A stretch of DNA of 64,000 bases from Perlucidibaca aquatica (GTDB taxonomy: Bacteria > Pseudomonadota > Gammaproteobacteria > Pseudomonadales > Moraxellaceae), in assembly GCF_001676655.1 (NCBI RefSeq), contig NZ_LZDB01000002.1, positions 1,178,001 through 1,242,000 on the forward strand, written 5' to 3'. Both the position numbers and the translations under genes were made by a program. This document shows positions 17,438 to 26,605 of this stretch, in pieces. The notes beneath the pieces were generated by a model, which was not told where the DNA came from, did not search any database, and saw only the letters and a program-made list of their open reading frames with translations. The first letter of the stretch is position 1; every line of letters starts with the position of its first letter.

Positions 17438-17457
17438 AGGGAACTGTCAAGTTCCTT
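17438..17457. promoter_or_regulatory. Inverted repeat shared with the ceramidase-like gene upstream region
   Basis: Core GGAACTGTCAAGTTCC at 17440-17455, 92 bases before ATG 17348. It differs only in two central bases from the core of the 8174-8207 palindrome. Candidate shared operator. Confidence 0.5.
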
Positions 17458-17689
17458 CTCGTGTTTTAAACATTTCGCACGTAGAACGTTTTTATTTGCA
17501 GATCGCTACAGCTAAATCCATGACATCCTGCAGGCGCTTGGTGATGTGCTCATCCGCTTCACTTGGCTCCGGATGAATGGAGGGATTACCTGATAACGAT
17601 CCATTATTAACTGTTCATTTAATGAACAAATAATTGAAATATCTTTTTGGGGGGTCGTTTTGGGGGTCGGATTGATTTTTTGAGGCTTT

Positions 17690-17722
17690 AAAAACAAAAA
17701 AGCCCTGAAATATCAGGGCTTT
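17690..17722 (-). terminator. Intrinsic terminator of tRNA-Ser
   Basis: On the minus strand a 10-bp perfect stem (AAAGCCCTGA / TCAGGGCTTT around a 4-base loop) is followed by a T-rich run, 14 bases after the tRNA CCA end. Confidence 0.9.
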
Positions 17723-17735
17723 AATGAATTTTATT

Positions 17736-17826
17736 TGGCGGTGAGAGAGGGATTCGAACCCTCGATACGGGATTACCGTATACACGCTTTCCAGGCGTGC
17801 TCCTTCAGCCACTCGGACACCTCACC
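17736..17826 (-). tRNA. tRNA-Ser (anticodon GGA), CCA encoded
   Basis: Read leftward, the sequence starts GGTGAGG and ends CTCACCGCCA, giving the acceptor stem with an encoded CCA. The anticodon arm CACGC-CTGGAAA-GCGTG puts GGA at 17792-17790. The T arm is GAGGGTTCGAATCCCTC. A long variable arm (TATACGGTAATCCCGTAT) marks the serine class II type. The 3' end faces the accessory region at lower coordinates, the usual orientation for island insertion. A small hairpin (GCTGAAG ... CTTCAGC) lies just upstream. Confidence 0.97.
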
Positions 17827-17998
17827 GTAGCGCTGAAGCATTGCACTTCAGCGGCGCGCAATCCTAGCGGAAGGCGTTCTGCAAGGCAAAGCCTTTTTGC
17901 GATCGATGTGCTTGGCTATCTCGCCGTGGGCGGTGTTAAAATCGCTGCCCGCAAACGAGGTCGCTAGCAGTGCAACTGCTCGCACATTGAGGAACTGT

Positions 17999-19888
17999 AT
18001 GCACGCTGAGTCATCTGGCTCATCCCGCCTAAAACACCAGGCTGCACTTACAGCAGGCGCGCTTGGGGTTGTTTTTGGCGACATCGGCACCAGCCCTCTC
18101 TACGCTTTGAAAGAATGCTTTCACGCTGCTCACGGCCTCGCGCTAAACGAAGCGAATGTGCTGGGCATTCTGTCGATGATTTTTTGGTCCATGACCATCA
18201 TCGTGTCCATTAAATACATCGCCTTCATTATGCGTGCCGATAACCGCGGCGAAGGCGGCATCATGGCGCTGCTGGCATTGGCGCTACGAGCTCAATACCG
18301 TCACCCTTGGCTGCGCCCTTTGCTTATTGGCATTGGCTTGTTTGGCGCGGCACTGTTCTTCGGCGATGGCATGATTACACCCGCCATTTCCGTGTTGTCG
18401 GCCGTGGAAGGTTTAAAGGTGGTGTCGCCCGGCCTTGAGCCGTTTGTTTTGCCCATCACCATCGCTGTATTGATTTCCCTGTTTCTGATTCAACGCCATG
18501 GCACGGCGTCTATTGGCGCTTTTTTTGGCCCGATCATGATGGTTTGGTTTAGCACGCTGGCTGTGCTTGGCCTCTACAACGTTCAGCACAGCCCAGAAGT
18601 GCTACAGCTCGTTAATCCGGCATGGGCCATCAGCTTCGCCCTCGAACACCCCGTTGCCGCCTTTATCGCTATGGGTGCAGTGGTGTTAACCGTGACCGGC
18701 GGCGAGGCTTTGTATGCCGACATGGGTCACTTTGGCCGCAAACCCATTCGCCGCGCGTGGTTCTTCTTAGTCTTTCCCGCGCTACTGCTGAACTATGCCG
18801 GTCAGGGCGCACTGCTACTGAGCGACCCAACGGCCATTGAAAATCCCTTCTATCGATTAGTGCCCGACTGGGGTCTCTACCCCCTCATCGTGCTATCGAC
18901 CATGGCTACTGTGATTGCATCGCAGGCCGTCATTTCCGGCGTGTTCTCAATTGCGCGTCAAGCCATGCTGCTGGGCTACCTGCCACGCTTTGAAATTAAC
19001 CACACCTCCGACCGTGAGATGGGCCAGATCTACATCCCCTTCTTCAATTGGACGCTGCTAGCCACCATTATTCTGCTGGTACTGACCTTCCAATCCTCCA
19101 GCAATCTGGCCTCGGCCTACGGCATTGCGGTGACCATGACCATGATCTGCGATGCCTTGCTGCTTCTGGTGGTGGCTCACAAACTGTGGGGCTGGCACCC
19201 GGCATTAGCGGCCGCCGTGACCCTGCCCTTTTTGGTCGTCGACTTCATTTTTTTTGCCGCCACCTCGCTGAAAGTTTTCCAAGGCGGTTGGTTCCCCCTA
19301 CTCATTGGCGCATCGGCCTTTTTCCTGATGTCTACCTGGAAAGCGGGGCGCGAAATTCTCAGTCATCGCTTAAATGCGGAGACCATGCCGCTAAAGCTGT
19401 TTGTGAATAGTATTGGTGCCAGCGCGGGCCAAACGGTACCGGGCACGGCGGTGTTTATGACTGGCTCACATCACTACGTGCCGCATGCCCTGCTCCACAA
19501 TATGAAGCACAACAAAATCATCCATGAGCGTAATGTTCTGCTCACGTTGATTACCCGCGATGTGCCTTTTGTTGACGATAATGAGCGCGTCATCATCGAG
19601 CGTATTGCCCATGAGTTTTATCTCGTAACCGCGGCTTATGGCTTTAAAGAGCAGCCCGATGTGCCCGCGTTGTTTGCACTGTGCCAAGCCCAAGGCCTGA
19701 AATTCGACATGATGGACACCAGCTTCTTCGTGTCTCGTGAGCGCATCATCGCGCATGGTCGCCACGGCATGTCGCGCTGGCGCGAGAAGATCTTTGTGGC
19801 CATGGCGCGCAATGCGGTTTCTGCCACCGACTTTTTCCAAATCCCCACCAACCGGGTGGTGGAAATGGGCACGCAGGTCGAGCTCTGA
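17999..19888 (+). CDS. kup: Kup-type low-affinity potassium transporter
   Basis: The open frame begins at 17897, but ATG at 17999 with GAGGAACTGT just upstream gives the family N-terminus (AALTAGALGVVFGDIGTSPLYAL) and 629 aa, against 622 in E. coli. There are about twelve membrane segments in the first 440 residues and a hydrophilic cytoplasmic C-terminus ending VEMGTQVEL, as in the family. It imports K+ by proton symport at the inner membrane. It is the first core gene after the tRNA. The modA frame begins at its stop codon. Confidence 0.95.
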   Translation: MHAESSGSSRLKHQAALTAGALGVVFGDIGTSPLYALKECFHAAHGLALNEANVLGILSMIFWSMTIIVSIKYIAFIMRADNRGEGGIMALLALALRAQYRHPWLRPLLIGIGLFGAALFFGDGMITPAISVLSAVEGLKVVSPGLEPFVLPITIAVLISLFLIQRHGTASIGAFFGPIMMVWFSTLAVLGLYNVQHSPEVLQLVNPAWAISFALEHPVAAFIAMGAVVLTVTGGEALYADMGHFGRKPIRRAWFFLVFPALLLNYAGQGALLLSDPTAIENPFYRLVPDWGLYPLIVLSTMATVIASQAVISGVFSIARQAMLLGYLPRFEINHTSDREMGQIYIPFFNWTLLATIILLVLTFQSSSNLASAYGIAVTMTMICDALLLLVVAHKLWGWHPALAAAVTLPFLVVDFIFFAATSLKVFQGGWFPLLIGASAFFLMSTWKAGREILSHRLNAETMPLKLFVNSIGASAGQTVPGTAVFMTGSHHYVPHALLHNMKHNKIIHERNVLLTLITRDVPFVDDNERVIIERIAHEFYLVTAAYGFKEQPDVPALFALCQAQGLKFDMMDTSFFVSRERIIAHGRHGMSRWREKIFVAMARNAVSATDFFQIPTNRVVEMGTQVEL

Positions 19889-20682
19889 AACGATTATCTG
19901 TGTGCTGTCTGGTGGCATGCCTCTGGTTGCCGCCAGCTCAAGGCAGCGAGGTATTTATCGCTGCTGCGTCCGATCTGGTGTATTGCCTGGACGAGCTAAA
20001 CACCGCCTTTAAGAAAACCGCCCCGGGTATTCGCCTTCGCAGCACCACCGGTTCATCGGGTAATTTCACCGCACAGATTCGCCATGGTGCACCCTTTGAT
20101 GTACTGCTTTCCGCCGACGCCCTTTACCCAAAAGCGCTGATTGAAAGTGGAGATGCCGTTGCCACTTCGTGGACACCCTATGCCGTTGGGCGACTTGCGC
20201 TATGGACCGCTCGTACTGATTTAGACCTTCAGCAAGGATTGTCCGTTTTAGCTCAGCCGGAGGTGCGGACATTTGCCGTCGCAAGCCCAGACCACGCACC
20301 CTATGGACGTGCCGCGCAAGCAGCGCTGACCCAGGCCGGGCTGTGGCAGTCCCTCAGTAAAAAGCGCGTGATGGGCGATAATATTGTGCAAGCCCTGCAG
20401 TTTGCACAAACCGGTCATGCCGACGTGGGTGTTCTGGCGCTATCGTTAGTTTTATCCCCAGCGATACGCGATCAAGGTCAGTTTTATTTACTACCGGACG
20501 GCAGTTACCCACCCCTGAATCAGGTCGCCGTGGTCACACGCAAAGGTCGGCAAAATGCAGGCGCACACCGCTACGTGAAATGGCTGGTCAGCCCACAGGC
20601 CCAAGCCATATTTTCGCGCCATGGCTTTTTAAGCCCCGGCCACGTACCGGCGCCTCCGGCAAGCCCGAAGCCTATGCCATGA
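19885..20682 (+). CDS. modA: ModA-like molybdate-binding protein
   Basis: The periplasmic binding protein of a molybdate (or tungstate) ABC importer. Marks are EVFIAAASDLVYCLDEL, STTGSSGNFTAQI and GAPFDVLLSAD. The only usual start is GTG at 19900, which would give a signal peptide without basic residues. The in-frame CTG at 19885, overlapping the kup stop (CTGA), gives (M)KRLSVCCLVACLWLPPAQG, a normal signal peptide; I mark that start, but it is unproven. From the GTG the protein has 260 residues. The stop overlaps modB by 4 bases. Confidence 0.85.
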   Translation: MKRLSVCCLVACLWLPPAQGSEVFIAAASDLVYCLDELNTAFKKTAPGIRLRSTTGSSGNFTAQIRHGAPFDVLLSADALYPKALIESGDAVATSWTPYAVGRLALWTARTDLDLQQGLSVLAQPEVRTFAVASPDHAPYGRAAQAALTQAGLWQSLSKKRVMGDNIVQALQFAQTGHADVGVLALSLVLSPAIRDQGQFYLLPDGSYPPLNQVAVVTRKGRQNAGAHRYVKWLVSPQAQAIFSRHGFLSPGHVPAPPASPKPMP

Positions 20683-21377
20683 CAAACCTCTTGGATTTAT
20701 CCCCTGCGCTTTGGCAGGCCCTGTTCTTAACGCTGGGTTTGGCCACTTGCACCACCCTTATTCTCTTGGTGATTTGCATTCCGTTGGCCAATTGGCTGAA
20801 CACGCGTCAAGGCCAGTGGGTGCTTTTACTGGAAACCCTGCTAACACTGCCGATTGTGCTGCCACCCACCGTCATCGGTTTTTACCTATTGCTCGCTATG
20901 TCGCCCCAGTACGGAATTGGCCAATGGTGGCTCACGCATGTTGGCCAGTCCTTGTCGTTCTCTTTTGTGGGTTTGGTGGTGGGCTCTGTGATTTACAGCT
21001 TGCCCTTCGCCTTACAACCCATTCAAAACGGGTTTCGGCAAGTCCCCAAACTCCTGCTAGAGGGTTCAGCGGCACTTGGCGCGAAACCTCGGCAAACCTT
21101 CTGGCGCATAGTTCTGCCTTCTGCGCGCGGCGGCGTCATTGCTGGAGCCTCACTCAGCTTTGCTCACACGCTGGGGGAGTTTGGCGTGGTGCTGATGCTG
21201 GGTGGCAATATCCCTGGCGAAACCCGCGTAGCCTCCATCGCGTTGTTTGATGAAGTTCAGCAATTGAACTATGCCAGCGCTCACACCTACTCGCTGTTGT
21301 TGCTGATCATTTCCTTCACGCTGCTGCTGTTGATTACCTGGCTGCAACGCCAACATTTGCAACGCATCCGCTATTGA
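20679..21377 (+). CDS. modB: ModB-like molybdate ABC permease
   Basis: ATG at 20679 overlaps the modA stop (ATGA) and gives 232 aa, the family length; the longer frame from 20580 is a shadow of modA. Five to six membrane segments and the ABC-contact (EAA) loop EGSAALGAKPRQTFWRIVLP at about residues 128-147 identify the permease. It would pair with ModA to import molybdate. No modC ATPase gene follows: the next gene, 99 bases on, is an acyl-CoA synthetase. Confidence 0.9.
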   Translation: MTNLLDLSPALWQALFLTLGLATCTTLILLVICIPLANWLNTRQGQWVLLLETLLTLPIVLPPTVIGFYLLLAMSPQYGIGQWWLTHVGQSLSFSFVGLVVGSVIYSLPFALQPIQNGFRQVPKLLLEGSAALGAKPRQTFWRIVLPSARGGVIAGASLSFAHTLGEFGVVLMLGGNIPGETRVASIALFDEVQQLNYASAHTYSLLLLIISFTLLLLITWLQRQHLQRIRY

Positions 21378-21476
21378 GCGGATAGCCACTGCCATCTATC
21401 TCGCCAAAGAAGTCAGGCGTCTAATTTGTGGCAAACTGGCTGAACTCCTTCTAAGACTCTTACAGAGAGCTATGCC

Positions 21477-23315
21477 ATGTGCGCATCCTCCACGTCAAAC
21501 GCCCCTGAAGCACCCAAAAAAGTCGGCCTGCGCGACATTGCACGCGGTGCGCTGCAAGCCCTACCGGATCTCATCACCCTCAACAAAGGTTTGTTTGGAC
21601 TGGCCACGCTGAAGCCCGATAGCAAGCTCTCCATTGGATTAGTCCTTGAGCGCTGGGCTAAACAAACGCCGCACGCCATTGCCGTGCGCTGGCAAGATCA
21701 GCAATGGACTTATGCCGAGTTTAATAGCTGGGCCAATCGTCTTGCCGCCAGCTTTGCCGCACGCGGCGTGGGTTATGGCGACACCGTGGCTATCCTCGCG
21801 GAAAATAGCCCGATGCAACTGGCCTGTGTAGCCGCTGCCGTGAAACTGGGTGGCATTGCTGGCATGCTGAACTATAACCAACGTGGTGAAACGCTGAGCC
21901 ACAGCATCGGGCTAGTGAAGCCAAAAGTGCTGGTACTTAGCGCTGAATGTCGTACGGCGCTGGAATCTACTCCGTGCTTACCCGGTAGCGGCATGACCTT
22001 CTTCTGGACCGGTGGTGATACTCATGCTCCAGCGCCCGAAGGCTATATCGATCTTGACCGAGACAGCGGCCGCCAACGCAGCATCAACCCGTCCAGCACG
22101 CGCCAAGTCATTGCCCGCCAGCCCTGCTATTACATCTTCACCTCCGGCACCACCGGCATGCCCAAGGCCTCGGTAATGACGCACTACCGCTGGCTAGCCT
22201 CTATGGCCGGTGTTGGCAACGCCACCATGCGCCTGAAGTCGGACGACATTTTCTACTGCTGCCTGCCGCTCTATCACAACAATGCACTAACCGTGGCTTG
22301 GGGCTGCGTGCTCTCGGCCGGGGCCACGCTGGCGATTGATCGCAAGTTTAGCGCCAGCCAGTTCTGGGATCGCATCCGCCATTACGACGCCACCGCCTTT
22401 ACCTACATTGGCGAGCTGCTGCGCTACCTGCTCAATCGCGATCCCTGTCCTCGCGATCAGGATCATAGGGTTCGGTTAATCACCGGCAACGGCCTGCGTC
22501 CGGAAATCTGGCAGCAGTTCCAGAAGCGTTTCGGCATTGAGCGAATTTATGAGTTTTATGGCGCGAGCGAATCCAACATCGGCTTTATCAATGCCTTTGG
22601 TGTGTCTGAAACCGCTGGCTTTTCGCCCCTGCCATTTGCCATCGTGGAGTTTGATGCCGACAGTGACGAGCCGGTGAAAAATGCCAAGGGCCATCTCGTG
22701 AAAGTGAAGAAGGGCGGCGTGGGACTGCTCATCAGCGAAGTCAGCGAGCGCCGCCCCTTTGATGGTTACACCGACCCGGCCGCCGGCGAAAAGAAGCTAC
22801 TGCGCAATGTCTTTAAGCAAGGCGACTGCTACTTCAATACGGGCGACTTGGTGCGCGATCAGGGCCTGCGTCATATCCAATTCGTTGATCGTGTCGGTGA
22901 TACCTTCCGCTGGAAAGGTGAGAATGTGGCCAGCACCGAAGTCGAAGGTGCGCTAGCGCGCTTTGACAGCATCGAACACGGCGCGGTGTATGGCGTGAAC
23001 GTGCCGGGTTGCGATGGGCGCGCCGGCATGGCGGCCATCACACTTAAAGCGGGCCACTCGCTGGATGGCTCAGCACTGGCCCAACATCTCACGGGCACCC
23101 TGCCCGCCTACGCCGTGCCGCTGTTCATTCGCGTGCAGGCCGCGCAGGAAACCACGGGCACCTTCAAATACCGAAAGGTCGAGCTCAAGCAGGAAGGCTT
23201 CGACCCAGAGCGCATCAGCGAACCTCTCTTCGTGCTTGTAGACCGCGCTCGCGGCTATGAGCCACTCACTCACGATGTCCATCAACACATTCAGAACAAG
23301 AGCATCAAGTTATGA
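21477..23315 (+). CDS. Long-chain acyl-CoA synthetase (FATP/FadD6-like)
   Basis: 612 aa, ANL superfamily. The AMP/ATP loop YIFTSGTTGMPKAS is at about residues 217-230. Later are YEFYGASESNIGF, NTGDLVRDQ, VDRVGDTFRWKGENVAS and the C-terminal lysine in FKYRKVELKQEGF. The pattern is that of very-long-chain acyl-CoA synthetases. It activates fatty acids to acyl-CoA with ATP. Its stop overlaps the start of the wax-ester synthase gene by 4 bases, so it probably supplies that enzyme's acyl-CoA. GAGAG sits just before the ATG. Confidence 0.93.
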   Translation: MCASSTSNAPEAPKKVGLRDIARGALQALPDLITLNKGLFGLATLKPDSKLSIGLVLERWAKQTPHAIAVRWQDQQWTYAEFNSWANRLAASFAARGVGYGDTVAILAENSPMQLACVAAAVKLGGIAGMLNYNQRGETLSHSIGLVKPKVLVLSAECRTALESTPCLPGSGMTFFWTGGDTHAPAPEGYIDLDRDSGRQRSINPSSTRQVIARQPCYYIFTSGTTGMPKASVMTHYRWLASMAGVGNATMRLKSDDIFYCCLPLYHNNALTVAWGCVLSAGATLAIDRKFSASQFWDRIRHYDATAFTYIGELLRYLLNRDPCPRDQDHRVRLITGNGLRPEIWQQFQKRFGIERIYEFYGASESNIGFINAFGVSETAGFSPLPFAIVEFDADSDEPVKNAKGHLVKVKKGGVGLLISEVSERRPFDGYTDPAAGEKKLLRNVFKQGDCYFNTGDLVRDQGLRHIQFVDRVGDTFRWKGENVASTEVEGALARFDSIEHGAVYGVNVPGCDGRAGMAAITLKAGHSLDGSALAQHLTGTLPAYAVPLFIRVQAAQETTGTFKYRKVELKQEGFDPERISEPLFVLVDRARGYEPLTHDVHQHIQNKSIKL

Positions 23316-24676
23316 CGCCGCTATCCCCGCAAGACCAAATGTTCCTGCTCGTTGAGCGCCGCAATCAGCCCATGCATGTGGGTAGCCTCATGCTGCTGTC
23401 GCCGCCGCCGGATGCCGGACCAAACTACGCGCAGGAGCTAGCGGACTGGGCGCGCTCGTATACCAAAGCACAGCCGCCCTTTAACCAATTGCTGACGTAC
23501 AAGCTCGGCCTGCCGTTCTGGATTGACGACGCCGAATTCGATCTTGAAGCCCATTTTCACCACATTTCGCTGCCGAAGCCGGGCCGCATCCGTGAGCTGC
23601 TGGCGATTGTCTCCAAGCTGCATAGCGGCGTTATGGATCGCGCCAAGCCGCTCTGGGAAATCTATATTATTGATGGCGTGGAGGATGGCCGCGTTGCCGT
23701 CTACAGTCGCATCCACCATGCGCTGGTCGATGGCGTGGCGGGTATGCGCATGTTGCAGCGCAGCATGTCGCCGGACCCGTCCGTTCGTGACACCGTGCCG
23801 TTCTGGGCCATCCCGCCGCGCAAGCGCGCACCGGCCGACGGTGTTGTGGCGCAGGTCGCGCAGCCGATCTCTAAGGCCGCAAAATTTGCCGGCATCCTGA
23901 AAGATCAGGCAGCCACCTGGCCCACCGTGGTTCGCGAAATCTACAAGTCCATTAAAGCGCGCAGCTCGGATGCCGACTATGTGTCGGTGTTTCAAGCCCC
24001 GCGCACCATTCTCAACCAGCCCATCAGCGCCTCGCGTCGTTTCGCTGCGCAATCGTGGCATTTGCCGCGCATCAAAGCCGCTGCCAAGCGCCACAACGCC
24101 ACCCTCAACGACATCGTGCTGGCCATGTGTGCGGCCGCCGTGCGCAAATACTTGCTCGAACTCAACGCCCTGCCCGACAAGCCCCTGGTGGCCATGGTGC
24201 CGATGTCACTGCGTAAAGATGACTCCGAGGGCGGCAATCAGGTCGGTGCGGTACTGGCCAACTTGGCGACACATCTTGCCGATCCGCTTGAGCGCCTCGA
24301 CGCCATCGCGCGCTCGGTGCAGAACAGCAAAGATCGTTTTGCCACCATGAATCAGCTGGAAATCATGAACTATGTCGCCACCGCCATGGCGGTCAGCGGC
24401 ATCAATATGGCGACCGGCATCGCGCCGACCTGGCAGGCGTTCAACATCGTGGTGTCGAATGTGCCGGGCCCGCGTGAAACGCTGTACTGGAATGGTGCCA
24501 AGCTGGAGGGCATCTACCCGGTGTCCATCGCCATGGATGGGCAAGCCACCAACATCACCGTGGTCAGCTATGCCGAGAAGTTCGAGATCGGCATCATCGC
24601 CTGCCGTCGCACGCTGCCGCACATGCAGAAGCTGCTGCAGTATCTGGAGGACGGCCTCGTCGAGCTCGAGGCCTGA
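23312..24676 (+). CDS. Wax ester synthase / diacylglycerol acyltransferase (WS/DGAT)
   Basis: 454 aa. The condensation-type catalytic motif HHALVDG is at about residues 134-140. The family C-terminal signatures NIVVSNVPGPRE and NITVVSYAEKFEIGI are present. The enzyme joins acyl-CoA to a fatty alcohol or diacylglycerol, making wax esters or triacylglycerol as storage lipid. It is coupled to the acyl-CoA synthetase (4-base overlap). The stop is 11 bases from that of the convergent ABC exporter. Confidence 0.94.
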   Translation: MTPLSPQDQMFLLVERRNQPMHVGSLMLLSPPPDAGPNYAQELADWARSYTKAQPPFNQLLTYKLGLPFWIDDAEFDLEAHFHHISLPKPGRIRELLAIVSKLHSGVMDRAKPLWEIYIIDGVEDGRVAVYSRIHHALVDGVAGMRMLQRSMSPDPSVRDTVPFWAIPPRKRAPADGVVAQVAQPISKAAKFAGILKDQAATWPTVVREIYKSIKARSSDADYVSVFQAPRTILNQPISASRRFAAQSWHLPRIKAAAKRHNATLNDIVLAMCAAAVRKYLLELNALPDKPLVAMVPMSLRKDDSEGGNQVGAVLANLATHLADPLERLDAIARSVQNSKDRFATMNQLEIMNYVATAMAVSGINMATGIAPTWQAFNIVVSNVPGPRETLYWNGAKLEGIYPVSIAMDGQATNITVVSYAEKFEIGIIACRRTLPHMQKLLQYLEDGLVELEA

Positions 24677-24687
24677 TCCATCTACAG

Positions 24688-26514
24688 CTAGTCAGCCTCC
24701 AAAAAACCACCGGACTGACGCGCCCACAGCTGCGCGTACAGTCCGCCGGCCGCGACCAGCTCGGCATGCGTGCCGATTTCCACGATGCGGCCCTGATCCA
24801 TCACCACCAGCCTGTCCATCGCGGCAATCGTGGACAGCCGGTGGGCGATGGCAATCACCGTCTTGCCAGCCATGAGTCGATACAGGTTCTCCTGAATCGC
24901 CGCCTCCACCTCTGAATCCAGCGCCGAAGTCGCCTCGTCGAGAATCAGGATGGGTGCGTCCTTGAGCATGACGCGGGCAATGGCAATGCGCTGGCGCTGA
25001 CCGCCGGAGAGCTTGACGCCGCGCTCGCCGACATGGGCATCGAGGCCTTGTCTTTCCTTGGCATCGTGCAAACCGGCAATAAAGCCATCGGCCTGAGCGC
25101 GCCTAGCCGCCGCCAGCACCTCCTCGTCGGAAGCGTCGGGTTTGCCGTAGCGAATGTTGTCGCGTACCGAGCGATGCAGCAGCGAGGTATCCTGCGTGAC
25201 CATGCCGATTTGCGCGCGCAGTGAGTCTTGCGTTACCTGAGCGATGTCTTGCCCGTCGATGCGAATCGCGCCCCCTTCCAGATCGTGGAAACGCAGCAGC
25301 AGATTGACCAGCGTCGATTTACCCGCGCCTGAACGCCCGACCAAACCGACCTTTTCACCGGGCCGGATATGCAGCGACAAATCCTCGAACACGCCGGAGG
25401 CCTTGCCATAGTGGAAGCGCAAGCGATCAAACACGATGTCGCCAGCCTGAATCATCAGCGCGGGCGCACCCGGCACATCCTCAACACGATGCGGCCGGGC
25501 AATCGAGCTGATGCCGTCCTGCACGGTGCCGATATTCTCAAACAGGGCCGACACTTCCCACATGATCCATTGCGACATGCCAGACAATCTCAGCACCAGT
25601 CCCAGCGCCACGGCAACGGCTCCCACGGCGATTTGCTTGTCTAACCACAGCGATAACGCCAGCCCGGCCACCGACAACAACAACACGGCATTGAGGCTAT
25701 ACAGCGTGACATTGAGCTGCGTCACCAGTCGCATCTGGCCATGCACACTGACCATGAATTCGCCCATGCCTTCACGGGCAAAAGACGCCTCTCGCTGGGC
25801 ATGCGAAAACAGCTTCACGGTTTGGATATTGGTATAGCTGTCCACGATTCGGCCCGTCATTAGCGAGCGAGCGTCCGCTTGGCTTTGTGACACTTGGCTC
25901 AAACGCGGCACGAAGTAACGCAGCATGAGTAAGTACAGCATCAACCAGGCCAACAGCGGCAGGGCCAAACGCCAATCAGCGCTGGCGATTAAGACCACCG
26001 TGCCAATGAAATAGACCACGATGTAATTCAGCACATCAATGAGCTTGATCACGCACTCGCGCACCGCCAGCGCCGTCTGCATCAGCTTGGTGGCGATGCG
26101 ACCGGCAAACTCGTCCTGATAGAACGCCATGGACTGGCGCAATAAATACCGGTGCACCATCCAGCGGATGCGCATGGGGTAATTGCCCATGAGGGTCTGA
26201 TGATTGAGCAAAGAATGCATAAAGGTCATGACCGGCAGCGCCAGTACCACCGCCGCCATGCCTATTAGCGGCCAACGCTGCGTGGCCCAGAATGTCTCGC
26301 GCGACTGCTGCGACAACCAATTGACGATATCGCCCATAAACCCGAAGAGCCAAACTTCGGCCACAGCAATTAGCGCCATGAGAATGGCCGATGCCGTCAG
26401 CCAAGGCCAGGCACCCCGTGTGTAATGCAGACAGAACGCCACCAACGTGCGGGGCGGCTCTTGCGGCTCTTCCGGCGGAAAGGGGTCCAGACGACGTTCA
26501 AACCAAGCAAACAT
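24688..26514 (-). CDS. ABC exporter, fused permease and ATPase
   Basis: 608 aa half-transporter with a six-segment membrane domain (residues about 25-330). Its ATPase domain has Walker A VGRSGAGKST, signature LSGGQRQRIAIAR, Walker B ILILDEATSALD and the switch His in AIAHRLST. The substrate is unknown; the family ranges over lipids, drugs and peptides. It stands alone on the minus strand and is distinct from the msbA gene at 58.9 kb. Confidence 0.93.
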   Translation of the reverse strand: MFAWFERRLDPFPPEEPQEPPRTLVAFCLHYTRGAWPWLTASAILMALIAVAEVWLFGFMGDIVNWLSQQSRETFWATQRWPLIGMAAVVLALPVMTFMHSLLNHQTLMGNYPMRIRWMVHRYLLRQSMAFYQDEFAGRIATKLMQTALAVRECVIKLIDVLNYIVVYFIGTVVLIASADWRLALPLLAWLMLYLLMLRYFVPRLSQVSQSQADARSLMTGRIVDSYTNIQTVKLFSHAQREASFAREGMGEFMVSVHGQMRLVTQLNVTLYSLNAVLLLSVAGLALSLWLDKQIAVGAVAVALGLVLRLSGMSQWIMWEVSALFENIGTVQDGISSIARPHRVEDVPGAPALMIQAGDIVFDRLRFHYGKASGVFEDLSLHIRPGEKVGLVGRSGAGKSTLVNLLLRFHDLEGGAIRIDGQDIAQVTQDSLRAQIGMVTQDTSLLHRSVRDNIRYGKPDASDEEVLAAARRAQADGFIAGLHDAKERQGLDAHVGERGVKLSGGQRQRIAIARVMLKDAPILILDEATSALDSEVEAAIQENLYRLMAGKTVIAIAHRLSTIAAMDRLVVMDQGRIVEIGTHAELVAAGGLYAQLWARQSGGFLEAD

Positions 26515-26605
26515 CAGCGCTACTCAAAACAGTTAGACGCGCCATCATAACGGAGGCGAACTGGTCGTCACTGCCACAAAATTGAATAATGCCAGTGACT
26601 TTACG

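Larger units (their letters stand above)
17349..17735. other. Gap between truncated ceramidase-like gene and tRNA-Ser
   Basis: The gap holds the palindrome at 17440-17455 and the tRNA terminator at 17690-17722. It also has an AT-rich stretch with two near-copies of GGGGGTCG (17650-17669). No integrase gene or convincing ORF is visible. The sequence is unlike the GC-rich core to its right. Confidence 0.6.

Noticed and set aside
17650..17669. GGGGGTCG direct repeats near the tRNA terminator considered as an attachment site
   Set aside because: No copy of the tRNA 3' end or integrase is present in the window, so an att site cannot be supported.
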